This document shows, in pieces, positions 16,770-24,987 of a DNA stretch of 34,806 bases. The notes beneath the pieces were generated by a model, which was given only the letters and a program-made list of their open reading frames with translations, was not told the DNA's origin and searched no databases. The translations under genes and the position numbers were made by a program. Origin of the DNA: Muribaculaceae bacterium (GTDB taxonomy: Bacteria; Bacteroidota; Bacteroidia; Bacteroidales; Muribaculaceae); assembly GCA_022509045.1 (NCBI GenBank), contig JAFLTZ010000009.1, forward strand, positions 1 to 34,806. The letters are read 5' to 3'. Numbering within the stretch: the stretch's first letter is position 1; every line of letters starts with the position of its first letter.

Positions 16770-16778
16770 GTGCAATAA

Positions 16779-18008
16779 TTACTTTTGAGCTACAAGTCGG
16801 CAAATTTGGCAAATTACTTCCACTGCCTTTTCCATTGACTTAATAGGCACAAATTCGTATCTGCCATGGAAATTCAGACCTCCGGCAAATATATTCGGGC
16901 ATGGAAGTCCTTTAAATGAAAGTTGAGCACCATCAGTTCCTCCACGGATAGGTACCACTTTAGGCGTAATATCAGACTCCTTCATCGCCTCTACAGCAAT
17001 ATCAATAATATGCATTACCGGTTCTATCTTCTCACGCATATTAAAATACTGGTCCTTTATTTCAATGCTCACACATCCGGGAAATTCACAATTCACTTTG
17101 CGAGTAAGATGTTCAAGTTCTCGCTTGCGGCTCTCAAATCGGGCACGGTCATGGTCGCGGATTATATATGTAAGCACTGTTTTCTCAACAGAACCTTCAA
17201 ATCCGATAAGATGATAAAAACCTTCATAATCCTCTGTGTGTTCTGGAGTTTCCCAGCGAGGCAACATTATGGCATACTGATTTGCAACACGAATAGAATT
17301 TAACATTTTATGCTTCGCATATCCAGGATGCACATTAAGTCCTGTGAAAGTCACTTTTGCTACTGCTGCGTTAAAATTTTCATATTCAAGTTCTCCTATA
17401 GCACCACCGTCCATAGTATATGCCCAATCAGCACCAAATCGCTCTACATCAAACTTATGTGCCCCTTTACCAATTTCCTCGTCAGGATTAAATGCAATGC
17501 GTATATCGCCATGTTCTATCTCTGGATGATTCTGAAGATAAACAACCGCCGAAATAATTTCCGCTATGCCGGCTTTGTCGTCAGCACCAAGCAACGTAGT
17601 ACCATCAGTCACTATGAGATCCTGACCTATATAATCTTTTAGTTCCGGGAATTGATTTGGCGATAACACCACATTGTTATCTGCATTCAGCGTTATATCT
17701 CCTCCATCATAATTTTCCACTATACGTGGGCTTACATGACGTCCTGACAAATCTGGCGAAGTATCAAGATGCGCTATGAAACCTATAGTCGGAACATCAC
17801 TCTTTTTTGTGTTTCCCGGAAGTGTTGCCATCAGATATCCGTTTTCATCAAGAGATATATTTTCAAGGCCAAGTGATTTAAGTTCTTGTTCAAGATGCTG
17901 TGCAAATATCATTTGACCTGGTGTTGAAGGGGTGAGATTTGTTAGCTCATCACTCTGCGTGTCAAATTTCACATAGCTCAGAAAGCGATCTACTACTGTT
18001 TGGTTCAT
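16779..18008 (-). CDS. pepT: Peptidase T (tripeptide aminopeptidase, M20B)
   Basis: The 409-residue cytosolic di-zinc aminopeptidase removes the N-terminal residue of tripeptides. The start is ATG 18008 ([19 protein letters not shown]), the usual PepT beginning. The frame opens further upstream at 18065, but those extra residues cover the promoter -7 box at 18063-18070. Metal-site motifs are [11 protein letters not shown] (His80, Asp82), LLGADDKAG (Asp143), NPDEEIGKG (Glu177, Glu178) and [16 protein letters not shown] belongs to the lid domain, and the last metal His is in [11 protein letters not shown]. It has a consensus promoter and is divergent from the sugar-dehydratase gene. The SprT-like gene follows and may be partly read through. 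Confidence 0.95.
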   Translation of the reverse strand: MNQTVVDRFLSYVKFDTQSDELTNLTPSTPGQMIFAQHLEQELKSLGLENISLDENGYLMATLPGNTKKSDVPTIGFIAHLDTSPDLSGRHVSPRIVENYDGGDITLNADNNVVLSPNQFPELKDYIGQDLIVTDGTTLLGADDKAGIAEIISAVVYLQNHPEIEHGDIRIAFNPDEEIGKGAHKFDVERFGADWAYTMDGGAIGELEYENFNAAVAKVTFTGLNVHPGYAKHKMLNSIRVANQYAIMLPRWETPEHTEDYEGFYHLIGFEGSVEKTVLTYIIRDHDRARFESRKRELEHLTRKVNCEFPGCVSIEIKDQYFNMREKIEPVMHIIDIAVEAMKESDITPKVVPIRGGTDGAQLSFKGLPCPNIFAGGLNFHGRYEFVPIKSMEKAVEVICQICRLVAQK

Positions 18009-18062
18009 TTTATATATTATTTTAATTTTTTGATTTTTAAATATGTAATACCAAATAATGTG

Positions 18063-18094
18063 CAAATTTAATATAAAATCTTACTGTCAGCAAA
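18063..18094 (-). promoter_or_regulatory. Promoter of pepT
   Basis: On the minus strand TTTG (18091-18094), 20 bases, TAAATTTG (18063-18070). The leader of roughly 50 bases is almost entirely A and T, as is common before Bacteroidales genes that lack a Shine-Dalgarno site. Confidence 0.8.
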
Positions 18095-18144
18095 CATCCC
18101 CGTTATTTTTAAAAGAATTTTATTGGTACAATTTCCCCTTAAAT

Positions 18145-18176
18145 GTTGCAACATATGGATTATTTGTATATCTTTG
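18145..18176 (+). promoter_or_regulatory. Promoter of the nucleotide-sugar dehydratase gene
   Basis: GTTG (18145-18148), 20 bases, TATCTTTG (18169-18176). The predicted start near 18183 leaves a leader of about 88 bases, which contains the hairpin at 18192-18221. Confidence 0.7.
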
Positions 18177-18191
18177 CAAAACTGTAGTTTT

Positions 18192-18221
18192 AAGTTAACA
18201 ATGTTGGTGTATTGTTAGCTT
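18192..18221 (+). promoter_or_regulatory. Leader hairpin upstream of the nucleotide-sugar dehydratase gene
   Basis: AAGTTAACAAT (18192-18202) pairs with ATTGTTAGCTT (18211-18221) in an 11-bp stem with one G-U pair and an 8-base loop. It begins about 9 bases after the predicted transcription start and has no T-run, so it is not a simple terminator. It could be a regulatory RNA element, a stabilising 5' hairpin, or as DNA an operator palindrome. Confidence 0.4.
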
Positions 18222-18270
18222 CTTTGCAGGCTTATCTGAAACACACGAAAAAATTTATAAAAAGAATCTT

Positions 18271-20217
18271 ATGTTTGGACTAAAAAGTTTCGCACAAAAA
18301 CTTCATGAGAGTGTGTATCTGCGTTCACAGATTGTACTCTTGATGGATTTATTGGTCTCATTAATCGCGTCTTTAGGCGTATTCTTAGTTGTTTTCCTAC
18401 TATTGCCTCACACCACATTCGATTCCAATGTGATACTCACTTGGATTGTATCTTCTTTTGTGGCTTCAGCAATTGCATTTGTTCTCACAAAAATTCATAG
18501 GGCAATCATCCGTTATTCTTCACTGCATGAAATAGGGCGTATATGTCTCGCTGCGCTGGGAAAAGATTTACTACTGTGGATTGGAATGCTTGCATTCACA
18601 TCTTTCGGAACTGACAGTAGTTTGATTATAGGTATGGTGACAGTAGATTTTCTGCTCACTATTTGCCTTTTGGTTCTTGTCCGGGTAGCTCTGTACGTAA
18701 TTTATGGATTAATTGCGAATAGTAATCGCCAAAATCGACACACTAAACGCATTCTCGTATATGGCATTAGCAACAAAGCGGTAGCATTGGTACCACGACT
18801 TCACAATTCAAAACATTATTCGATAATAGGTTTCATTACACATGGTACCGATAGCAAAGGACACTTGTTGTATGGTTTGCCTGTGTACTATTTCGATAAT
18901 GCCAATGATGTAAAAAATCTCGCCAATAAATACGACATTGACGGTATTTTATTCCCATTCGTAGCTGATGCTCGAGCCGAGCAAGATCAACTCATTTCAT
19001 ATTGCCATGAAGCCGAGGTGAAAACATATCTCACTCCGAATATTGATGAAATGACAGAACAATCTCCTCTTGCCAACTTTGTAAGAAAAGTCAAAATCGA
19101 GGACCTTCTTGGGCGTCCTGAGATTAAAATTTCAATGAATGAGATTATTGCAAATTTCAACGGCAAAGTGGTGATGGTTACTGGTGCCGCAGGTTCTATC
19201 GGTTCTGAATTATGTCGCCAACTTTCTACTTTTGGAGTGAAACAACTTATTCTTTTCGATAATGCAGAAACACCGTTACACAATATCCGTTTGGAATTGG
19301 AAGGGACATTCCCACAGTTAAATTTTGTTCCTGTTATAGGTGATGTGCGCGAAAAAGCTCGATTAGATTTTGTATTCCGCAAATATAATCCACAAATCGT
19401 TTTCCATGCAGCTGCATACAAGCACGTACCCCTTATGGAAGAGAATCCTTGTGAAGCTGTGCATGTTAATGTTGTTGGTTCGCGCAACGTAGCCGACAAA
19501 TGCGTAGAATACAACGTTGAAAAAATGGTAATGGTCTCTACCGATAAGGCTGTGAATCCTACCAATATTATGGGATGCACAAAGAGATTGGCTGAAATAT
19601 ATGTACAAAGCCTCGGTCTCGCTATCGAACGAGGTGAAGTCAATGGTCACACCAAATTCGTCACCACACGATTTGGCAATGTTCTTGGCTCTAACGGTTC
19701 TGTTATACCTCGTTTTCGTGAGCAAATCGAACGCGGAGGTCCGGTTACTGTTACCGACCCTGAGATTCGTCGTTTCTTCATGACTATCCCTGAAGCATGC
19801 CGCTTGGTTATGGAAGCAGCCACATTTGCTACCGGCACTCAAATCTTTGTATTCGACATGGGCGAATCAGTGAAGATTGCAACACTCGCAGAACGAATGA
19901 TAAACCTCGCAGGACTCGAAGTCGGTAAGGATATTAAGATTGAATATACCGGTCTGCGTCCGGGAGAAAAACTTTATGAAGAAGTGCTCGCCACAAAGGA
20001 AAACACTATTCCAACAGATCATGAGCGTATTTTTGTCGCCAAGGTACGTCAGTATGATTACAATGAAACAGTATCCACAACCAATGCACTTGAAAATCTT
20101 TCTGTAGAAGTAAACATTCCTGACATGGTAATTCTTATGAAGAAAATTGTGCCTGAGTTCAAGTCAAAACATTCCGAATTCGAAAAATACGACCTCCCCG
20201 ACGCAAATACCAATTAG
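18271..20217 (+). CDS. Membrane-bound FlaA1/CapD-type UDP-sugar 4,6-dehydratase (WbpM family)
   Basis: The 648-residue protein has four N-terminal membrane helices (about 20-150), then a nucleotide-binding middle domain (RILVYGISNKAVALVPRL). The C-terminal extended SDR domain starts with TGAAGSIGSE at 304-313. The catalytic region has the family's STDKAVNPTNIMGCTKR, with Met434 and Lys438 in place of the YxxxK of ordinary SDRs. GNVLGSNGSVIPRF, GPVTVTDPEIRRFFMTIPEA and LRPGEKLYEE complete the signature. Relatives (WbpM, PglF, CapD) convert UDP-GlcNAc to the 4-keto-6-deoxy intermediate used for bacillosamine, FucNAc or QuiNAc in capsule, O-antigen or protein glycans. No glycosyltransferases lie nearby, so it stands alone here and probably serves a pathway encoded elsewhere. 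The exact product is not determinable from the sequence. Confidence 0.9.
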   Translation: MFGLKSFAQKLHESVYLRSQIVLLMDLLVSLIASLGVFLVVFLLLPHTTFDSNVILTWIVSSFVASAIAFVLTKIHRAIIRYSSLHEIGRICLAALGKDLLLWIGMLAFTSFGTDSSLIIGMVTVDFLLTICLLVLVRVALYVIYGLIANSNRQNRHTKRILVYGISNKAVALVPRLHNSKHYSIIGFITHGTDSKGHLLYGLPVYYFDNANDVKNLANKYDIDGILFPFVADARAEQDQLISYCHEAEVKTYLTPNIDEMTEQSPLANFVRKVKIEDLLGRPEIKISMNEIIANFNGKVVMVTGAAGSIGSELCRQLSTFGVKQLILFDNAETPLHNIRLELEGTFPQLNFVPVIGDVREKARLDFVFRKYNPQIVFHAAAYKHVPLMEENPCEAVHVNVVGSRNVADKCVEYNVEKMVMVSTDKAVNPTNIMGCTKRLAEIYVQSLGLAIERGEVNGHTKFVTTRFGNVLGSNGSVIPRFREQIERGGPVTVTDPEIRRFFMTIPEACRLVMEAATFATGTQIFVFDMGESVKIATLAERMINLAGLEVGKDIKIEYTGLRPGEKLYEEVLATKENTIPTDHERIFVAKVRQYDYNETVSTTNALENLSVEVNIPDMVILMKKIVPEFKSKHSEFEKYDLPDANTN

Positions 20218-20310
20218 GATTTTACAAGACACTCCCACAAAAGATCTTGTTATTCAATAAAGTATATGTACGCAGATTTTATGTTCGAACGAATGTAGTG
20301 TCACAACGCT

Positions 20311-20341
20311 TTTTTTATGACGGATATTCGTTGTAACTTTG
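20311..20341 (+). promoter_or_regulatory. Promoter of the queA-family gene
   Basis: TTTT (20311-20314), 19 bases, TAACTTTG (20334-20341). The TTG at 20339 that could open the frame is the end of this box, so the ATG at 20363 is preferred. Confidence 0.65.
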
Positions 20342-20362
20342 CAGCAGAATAAAAGCTGTGAT

Positions 20363-21604
20363 ATGGATATCAGAAACATAAAAATACAGGATTTCAACTA
20401 CCATCTGCCTGACGAGCGTATTGCAAAACACCCATTGCAAGTACGCGATGCATGTAAATTATTAGTGTATCACAACTCCGCACCAGAAAACATTCTCACC
20501 TGTCAGTTTTCCGATATCCCATCTCTGCTACCGCACAACTCAATGTTGGTTTATAATAACACTCGTGTAATAAATGCCCGATTAAGATTTCGTAAACCTG
20601 ATACAGGAGCTGTAGTCGAAATATTCTGTCTTGAGCCGGATATACCGCGCGATTACGCGCAATCTTTTCAAAGCACTTCAGAGTGTACATGGACTTGTCT
20701 TGTTGGTAATGCAAAACGTTGGAAAGCATCATCACTGCAAATGCAAATTCCGTTGCCGGATGGCAATATCGCCAATCTTACCGCCACACGTAGTATCCAA
20801 ACAACCTCTTCGTTTCAGATACACTTTTCATGGGTCACTGAATCCGAGGAACCCGTGACTTTTGCAACACTATTGGAAGTAGCCGGTGAAATTCCCATTC
20901 CACCATACCTTAACCGCAACACGGAAGAATGTGATTCTTCTGATTATCAAACAGTGTTTTCTCATATTGATGGCAGTGTGGCTGCTCCTACTGCCGGATT
21001 ACATTTTACTCCTGAAGTACTCAACAAAATAGACGACAAAGGTATCAAACGGCGAGAACTCACACTGCATGTTGGTGCGGGAACCTTCCAACCGGTAAAA
21101 AGCGAAACTATAGGTGGTCATCCTATGCATTCCGAATTTATATCTGTGGAGCGTGGATTACTATGCGACCTTATAGAGCAAATCCAAGCTAATAATCCGA
21201 TAATTGCCGTTGGCACAACCAGCGTACGCACTTTGGAAAGTCTTTACTATATCGGACTCACGCTGCATAATGATATCAATACCAAGAATCTAATCGTCCC
21301 TCAATGGAAACCGTACGAAAGTATTGGAGGTACAGGTGCTGTGGATGCGCTCAAAACTATAGTAAACTATCTTGACAATCACAATATGAGCAGATATGTC
21401 GGAAGTACACAAATAATGATAGCTCCGGGATATAATTTTAGGATTATCAATGGCATGATAACTAATTTTCATCAGCCGCAAAGCACACTTTTATTATTGG
21501 TATCAGCTTTTACCAAAGGTAATTGGCGCTCGATATATGATTATGCACTTAACAATAATTATCGTTTTCTCAGTTACGGTGACGCATCATTGTTATTGGA
21601 ATAA
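20363..21604 (+). CDS. QueA-family S-adenosylmethionine:tRNA ribosyltransferase-isomerase, long form
   Basis: From ATG 20363 the product is 413 residues. QueA transfers and isomerises the ribosyl moiety of SAM onto 7-aminomethyl-7-deazaguanine at tRNA position 34, making epoxyqueuosine. Conserved pieces are YHLPDERIAKHPLQVRDACK, VYNNTRVINARLRF, GEIPIPPYLNR, YQTVFSHIDGSVAAPTAGLH, TLHVGAGTFQPVK, HPMHSEF, AVGTTSVRTLES, GSTQIMIAPGY and ITNFHQPQSTLLLLVSAF ending in SYGDASLLL. It is about 60 residues longer than the usual 350. Extra sequence lies around the WTCLVGNAKRWK region and between TTSVRTLES and GSTQIMIAPG. Longer QueA-like forms exist in Bacteroidetes, possibly as second copies, so this could be either the only QueA or a paralog; for that reason I give no symbol. 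It is a single-gene unit with its own promoter. Confidence 0.85.
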   Translation: MDIRNIKIQDFNYHLPDERIAKHPLQVRDACKLLVYHNSAPENILTCQFSDIPSLLPHNSMLVYNNTRVINARLRFRKPDTGAVVEIFCLEPDIPRDYAQSFQSTSECTWTCLVGNAKRWKASSLQMQIPLPDGNIANLTATRSIQTTSSFQIHFSWVTESEEPVTFATLLEVAGEIPIPPYLNRNTEECDSSDYQTVFSHIDGSVAAPTAGLHFTPEVLNKIDDKGIKRRELTLHVGAGTFQPVKSETIGGHPMHSEFISVERGLLCDLIEQIQANNPIIAVGTTSVRTLESLYYIGLTLHNDINTKNLIVPQWKPYESIGGTGAVDALKTIVNYLDNHNMSRYVGSTQIMIAPGYNFRIINGMITNFHQPQSTLLLLVSAFTKGNWRSIYDYALNNNYRFLSYGDASLLLE

Positions 21605-21648
21605 TTTTCAGTATCTCACAGCTTTTTTACCATAAAGCCGAGGTTTTA

Positions 21649-21680
21649 TTTGCGAATAAGATAACGTTGTACTACCTTTG
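21649..21680 (+). promoter_or_regulatory. Promoter of the DUF3127 gene
   Basis: TTTG (21649-21652), 20 bases, TACCTTTG (21673-21680), a near-perfect pair 28 bases before the ATG at 21709. Confidence 0.8.
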
Positions 21681-21708
21681 TAGATATAAATTCAAAATTA
21701 TCAATTAA

Positions 21709-22104
21709 ATGGAAGTTACAGGCAAAATAATTCATAAACTTGAATTACAATCGGGGACATCAAAAGCAGGTAATGCATGGCGCAAACAGGAATATGTGCT
21801 CGAAACACAAGAATCATATCCTAAGAAAGTGCATTTTGACTTCTTCGGTGACCGCATTGACCAATATCCACTCAACGTAGGGGATACAATCAAACTATCT
21901 TTTGACATTGAAAGTCGCGAATATCAGGGAAAATGGTTCACTTCAATCCGTGGCTGGAAATCTGAAAAAGTAGAAGGCTCCACTATTTCAACTGATGCGC
22001 AAAACAATACTCCCGCAACACAAACATACACAGCACCACAAGTGGACTCAGCACCGGATTTTGCGATTGGTAATGATGAACCCACCGATGACTTGCCGTT
22101 TTGA
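21709..22104 (+). CDS. DUF3127 protein, OB-fold-like, with an SSB-like C-terminal tip
   Basis: The 131-residue protein belongs to the Bacteroidetes DUF3127 family: MEVTGKIIHKLELQSGTSKAG, KQEYVLETQESYPKKVHFDFFG, YPLNVGDTIKLSFDIESREYQGKW and IRGWKSEKV. The strand pattern suggests a single OB fold of about 95 residues. A flexible linker rich in Thr, Gln, Pro and Ala follows, and the protein ends in the acidic-hydrophobic DDLPF. The domain, linker and acidic tip ending in Pro-Phe is the layout of bacterial single-stranded DNA-binding protein, whose tip recruits repair enzymes. Whether this protein binds ssDNA or RNA is not established; the fold is inferred from pattern. It has a consensus promoter and lies upstream of tRNA-Lys. 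Confidence 0.8.
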   Translation: MEVTGKIIHKLELQSGTSKAGNAWRKQEYVLETQESYPKKVHFDFFGDRIDQYPLNVGDTIKLSFDIESREYQGKWFTSIRGWKSEKVEGSTISTDAQNNTPATQTYTAPQVDSAPDFAIGNDEPTDDLPF

Positions 22105-22128
22105 TAGTAAAAAATAAGGAGTTAAAGA

Positions 22129-22158
22129 TTTGCATATAAAAAATTATATGTATCTTTG
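22129..22158 (+). promoter_or_regulatory. Promoter of the tRNA-Lys gene
   Basis: TTTG (22129-22132), 18 bases, TATCTTTG (22151-22158), with the mature tRNA 5' end 25 bases downstream at 22183. The precursor would carry a 5' leader of roughly 18 bases. Confidence 0.7.
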
Positions 22159-22182
22159 CAGTCGGTTTTAGCGGAATTTTAT

Positions 22183-22258
22183 GACTTCGTAGCTCAGTTG
22201 GTAGAGCAACTGACTCTTAATCAGTGGGTCGAGGGTTCGAGCCCCTCCGAGGTCACCA
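22183..22258 (+). tRNA. tRNA-Lys (anticodon CUU)
   Basis: The 76-base cloverleaf is complete. The 7-bp acceptor (GACTTCG with CGAGGTC, one G-U) is followed by a D arm with GCTCAGTTGGTAGAGC and an anticodon stem ACTGA/TCAGT around loop CTCTTAA (anticodon CTT at 22216-22218). The T arm is GAGGGTTCGAGCCCCTC. Discriminator A and the CCA end are encoded. It reads AAG lysine codons. It has its own promoter and is followed by a strong terminator, so it is a single-tRNA unit. Confidence 0.96.
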
Positions 22259-22264
22259 TATAAT

Positions 22265-22303
22265 CAGATAGTTAGATGTAAGTTTAGCTATCTGTTATTT
22301 TTT
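22265..22303 (+). terminator. Rho-independent terminator of tRNA-Lys
   Basis: CAGATAGTTAGA (22265-22276) pairs with TTTAGCTATCTG (22283-22294), a 12-bp stem with two G-U pairs and a 6-base loop, followed by a T-rich tail to 22303 (TTATTTTTT). It separates the tRNA from the downstream nucleotidase gene. Confidence 0.8.
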
Positions 22304-22322
22304 AGTTGAAATAAATATTGGT

Positions 22323-24074
22323 ATGAAACGGATATTTTCTTTCTTATCGCTTATAATTATAGTTTTCGCAACACAAGTATCAGCCCAACAAAAAACAGTA
22401 AATTTGAAATTATTTCAAACGAGTGATATTCATGGCAATTATTTTCCATATAATTTTATCACCAACCGTCCTTGGTCTGGAAGTTTATCGCGTGTGTCAT
22501 CTGCCCTAAAGGATGTAAGAAAAACTTTTGGCGACAATGTAATATTACTCGACAATGGCGATATTTTGCAAGGTCAACCATCGGCATATTATTATAATTA
22601 CGAAAACATCGAAGTCCCACACATAACTTCACGAATTCTCAACTTCATGAAATATGATGCAGGAAATGTCGGAAATCATGATGTTGAAACAGGCTTTAAT
22701 GTATTAAACAGATATGCTTCGTTGTGCAATTTCCCTATTTTAGGGGCAAACATTATTAATACTCAAACCAATGAGCCTTATTTCGAACCATACACAATTA
22801 TCAAAAAGGAGGGTGTTAAAATCGCAGTTCTGGGCATGATTACTCCCGCGATTCCTGCATGGCTTCCGAAATCAATGTGGGCGCATTTTCGTTTCGACGA
22901 TATGGAAATCACAGCAAAACAGTGGATTCCTAAGATTATCGAAAAAGAAGCCCCACACATTATAGTAGGGTTATTTCACTCCGGTGGAAAGGGGAATATT
23001 TTATCTGGCTTCAAAGAAAATGCTTCTATGGAAGTCGCCAAAAATGTTCCCGGATTTGATATAGTCCTCATGGGGCATGACCATATACTTGAATGTACTA
23101 AAATTGCTAATGTAGCAGGAGATTCTGTTTTGGTGATGGACCCGGGAGCCAATGGTGTTGTTATTAGTGATATTGATATTGACATCACTTTTGATGAGAA
23201 TGGTAAATTCATGAATAAAAGCGTATCCGGTAATCTTCTCCCAATGTCGGACTTCAATCCTGATCCGTTATTTATGAAAGAGTTTTCGGCTGATTACAAG
23301 AACGTAAAAGAATATGTAGGTAGTCCAATCGGAACAATCAAGAAAAGTATTAATACCCACGATGCGTTTTTTGGAGATTCCGAATTTACTGACCTTATTC
23401 ATGAAATTCAGTTGGGTATCACACATGCCGATATCTCATTTACAGCCCCTTTATCATTTGATGCACAAATAGATTCCGGAGAAATAAAGATGAGTGATAT
23501 GTTTAACTTATATAAATACGAGAATCTTCTGTATGTTATGACTTTGTCCGGCATAGAAATAAAAAATTATCTTGAATACACATACGATTTATGGACACGA
23601 CAAATGACATCGGCAGAAGACCATCTATTACAGTTTAAAGATGACTTCAAAGATGGTGACGATACACGCTCTATTCTCAAATATCCAAGCTATAATTTTG
23701 ATTCGGCCGCCGGTATAATCTATGAGGTGGATGTAACAAAACCAAAAGGTAAGAAAATCAGAATTATTTCTCTTGCCGATGGTTCTAAGTTTAATCTTGA
23801 CGCCACGTACAAAGTTGCCCTAAACTCATATAGAGGCAATGGTGGTGGCGAAATACTTACCAAAGGTGCCGGGATTGCACATGCCGACCTTGCTAAACGC
23901 GTTATTTTCTCTACAGATCGTGATTTACGCTATTATCTTACACGATATATAAAACGCCACGGAGAGGTGATACCTCACAAACTGAACAATTGGAAATTCA
24001 TACCCACAGAGATTGTGTCGCCGGCTGTAATTCGAGATAAAAACATTTTATTTGGCAATGAGCAGTCACACTAA
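22323..24074 (+). CDS. Exported 5'-nucleotidase / 2',3'-cyclic phosphodiesterase family metallophosphoesterase
   Basis: The 583-residue product has a Sec signal (cleavage near VSAQ at 19-22) and the two-domain UshA/CpdB layout. The N-terminal calcineurin-like domain has QTSDIHGNYFP (Asp35, His37), LLDNGDILQG (Asp80), VGNHDVETG (Asn118, His119, Asp120), GLFHSGG and LMGHDH. The C-terminal domain, from about 330, has the substrate-binding region with MSDMFNLYKYENLLYVMTLSG and LNSYRGNGGGE. These enzymes dephosphorylate extracellular nucleotides for purine and phosphate scavenging in the periplasm; the substrate here could be 5'-NMPs, cyclic nucleotides or UDP-sugars. I see no TAnnTTTG box between the tRNA terminator and the ATG at 22323, so its promoter is undetermined. 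Its end overlaps xerD by 17 bases. Confidence 0.9.
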   Translation: MKRIFSFLSLIIIVFATQVSAQQKTVNLKLFQTSDIHGNYFPYNFITNRPWSGSLSRVSSALKDVRKTFGDNVILLDNGDILQGQPSAYYYNYENIEVPHITSRILNFMKYDAGNVGNHDVETGFNVLNRYASLCNFPILGANIINTQTNEPYFEPYTIIKKEGVKIAVLGMITPAIPAWLPKSMWAHFRFDDMEITAKQWIPKIIEKEAPHIIVGLFHSGGKGNILSGFKENASMEVAKNVPGFDIVLMGHDHILECTKIANVAGDSVLVMDPGANGVVISDIDIDITFDENGKFMNKSVSGNLLPMSDFNPDPLFMKEFSADYKNVKEYVGSPIGTIKKSINTHDAFFGDSEFTDLIHEIQLGITHADISFTAPLSFDAQIDSGEIKMSDMFNLYKYENLLYVMTLSGIEIKNYLEYTYDLWTRQMTSAEDHLLQFKDDFKDGDDTRSILKYPSYNFDSAAGIIYEVDVTKPKGKKIRIISLADGSKFNLDATYKVALNSYRGNGGGEILTKGAGIAHADLAKRVIFSTDRDLRYYLTRYIKRHGEVIPHKLNNWKFIPTEIVSPAVIRDKNILFGNEQSH

Positions 24075-24987
24075 TATACAAAAAGGATATTTGCTTCGTG
24101 ATTTCAAAGCGTATCTCCTGTTAGAGAAAGGATTGTCGCCAAACACATGGAGTGCCTATTTAAATGACGTCCGTAAATTGTGGGATTATGTTGAAGAATC
24201 CGGAACATCAATAACCGATGTCTCTGCTGATGATTTACATAATTTTGCCGCTACTCTCCATGATTTAGGCATTTCTCCTCGCTCTCAAGCTCGTATTATT
24301 TCAGGGATAAAGGCTTTTTTCAAATATTTGACACTCGAACAATTAATTGATAACGACCCCTCGATTTACCTTGAAGCACCTACGCTGGGCGCTCATCTCC
24401 CTGAAGTGCTTACTGTTGAAGAAATTGACAATATGATTCGTGCAATTGATGTTGCATCATCCGAAGGTGAAAGAAATCTTGCTATCATTGAGACACTGTA
24501 TTCTTGCGGATTACGAGTAAGTGAACTTGTAAATCTGCGGTTGCAAAATATATATCGTGAAGATGGATTTATTGTGGTGATTGGCAAAGGTAATAAGCAA
24601 AGAGTTGTTCCCATATCACACACGGCGCTTAACTATATCGACGACTACTTAAAAAACACTCGTGGGAATGTGCCGGCAAAATCAGGCGATGAGGATATTG
24701 TGTTTTTAAATCGTCGTGGTGGAAGGTTGTCACGCGTAATGGTGTTCTATATTGTAAAGAATTTATGCGAAATTGCAGGAATTAGCAAAAATGTAAGCCC
24801 TCACACTTTACGACACTCCTTTGCGACCCATCTGCTCGAGGGTGGAGCCAATCTCAGAGCCATTCAAATGATGCTCGGACATGAGTCAATTACAACTACA
24901 GAAATTTATGTACATATCGACCGTAGCAGACTGCGCTCAGAAATTCTTGAGCACCATCCTCGATATGCCAACAAAAATCACAAATAA
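24058..24987 (+). CDS. xerD: Site-specific tyrosine recombinase XerD
   Basis: The 309-residue recombinase has the N-terminal SAM-like core-binding domain (FKAYLLLEKGLSPNTWSAYL) and a complete catalytic domain. The active-site set is visible: Arg153 in CGLRVSEL, Lys177 in GKGNKQR, His249 and Arg252 in HTLRHSF, His275 in LGHESITTT, and the Tyr284 nucleophile in IYVHI. With XerC it resolves chromosome dimers at dif near replication termination. The start is the ATG at 24058; a TTG two codons upstream is less likely. The 17-base overlap with the nucleotidase gene suggests translational coupling. Core XerD and not an integrase of a mobile element: length and lack of cargo genes fit the housekeeping enzyme. 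Its 3' end overlaps convergent waaA by 10 bases. Confidence 0.93.
   Translation: MSSHTNIQKGYLLRDFKAYLLLEKGLSPNTWSAYLNDVRKLWDYVEESGTSITDVSADDLHNFAATLHDLGISPRSQARIISGIKAFFKYLTLEQLIDNDPSIYLEAPTLGAHLPEVLTVEEIDNMIRAIDVASSEGERNLAIIETLYSCGLRVSELVNLRLQNIYREDGFIVVIGKGNKQRVVPISHTALNYIDDYLKNTRGNVPAKSGDEDIVFLNRRGGRLSRVMVFYIVKNLCEIAGISKNVSPHTLRHSFATHLLEGGANLRAIQMMLGHESITTTEIYVHIDRSRLRSEILEHHPRYANKNHK

Noticed and set aside
16725..16775. An N-terminal extension of the SprT-like protein containing CAHC as a possible zinc site
   Set aside because: It overlaps a TAnnTTTG box and is not seen in the family as I know it; probably untranslated leader.
18987..19643. A 218-codon minus-strand frame inside the sugar-dehydratase gene
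   Set aside because: Overlaps the conserved SDR domain on the other strand and shows no protein-like pattern of its own.
20224..20250. ACAAGA ... TCTTGT hairpin after the sugar-dehydratase gene as a terminator
   Set aside because: Six A/T-rich pairs, a 15-base loop and no T-run.
24058..24987. Tyrosine recombinase as a sign of an integrated mobile element near the tRNA
   Set aside because: All features fit housekeeping XerD; no duplicated tRNA end, no excisionase or cargo, and normal core genes on both sides.
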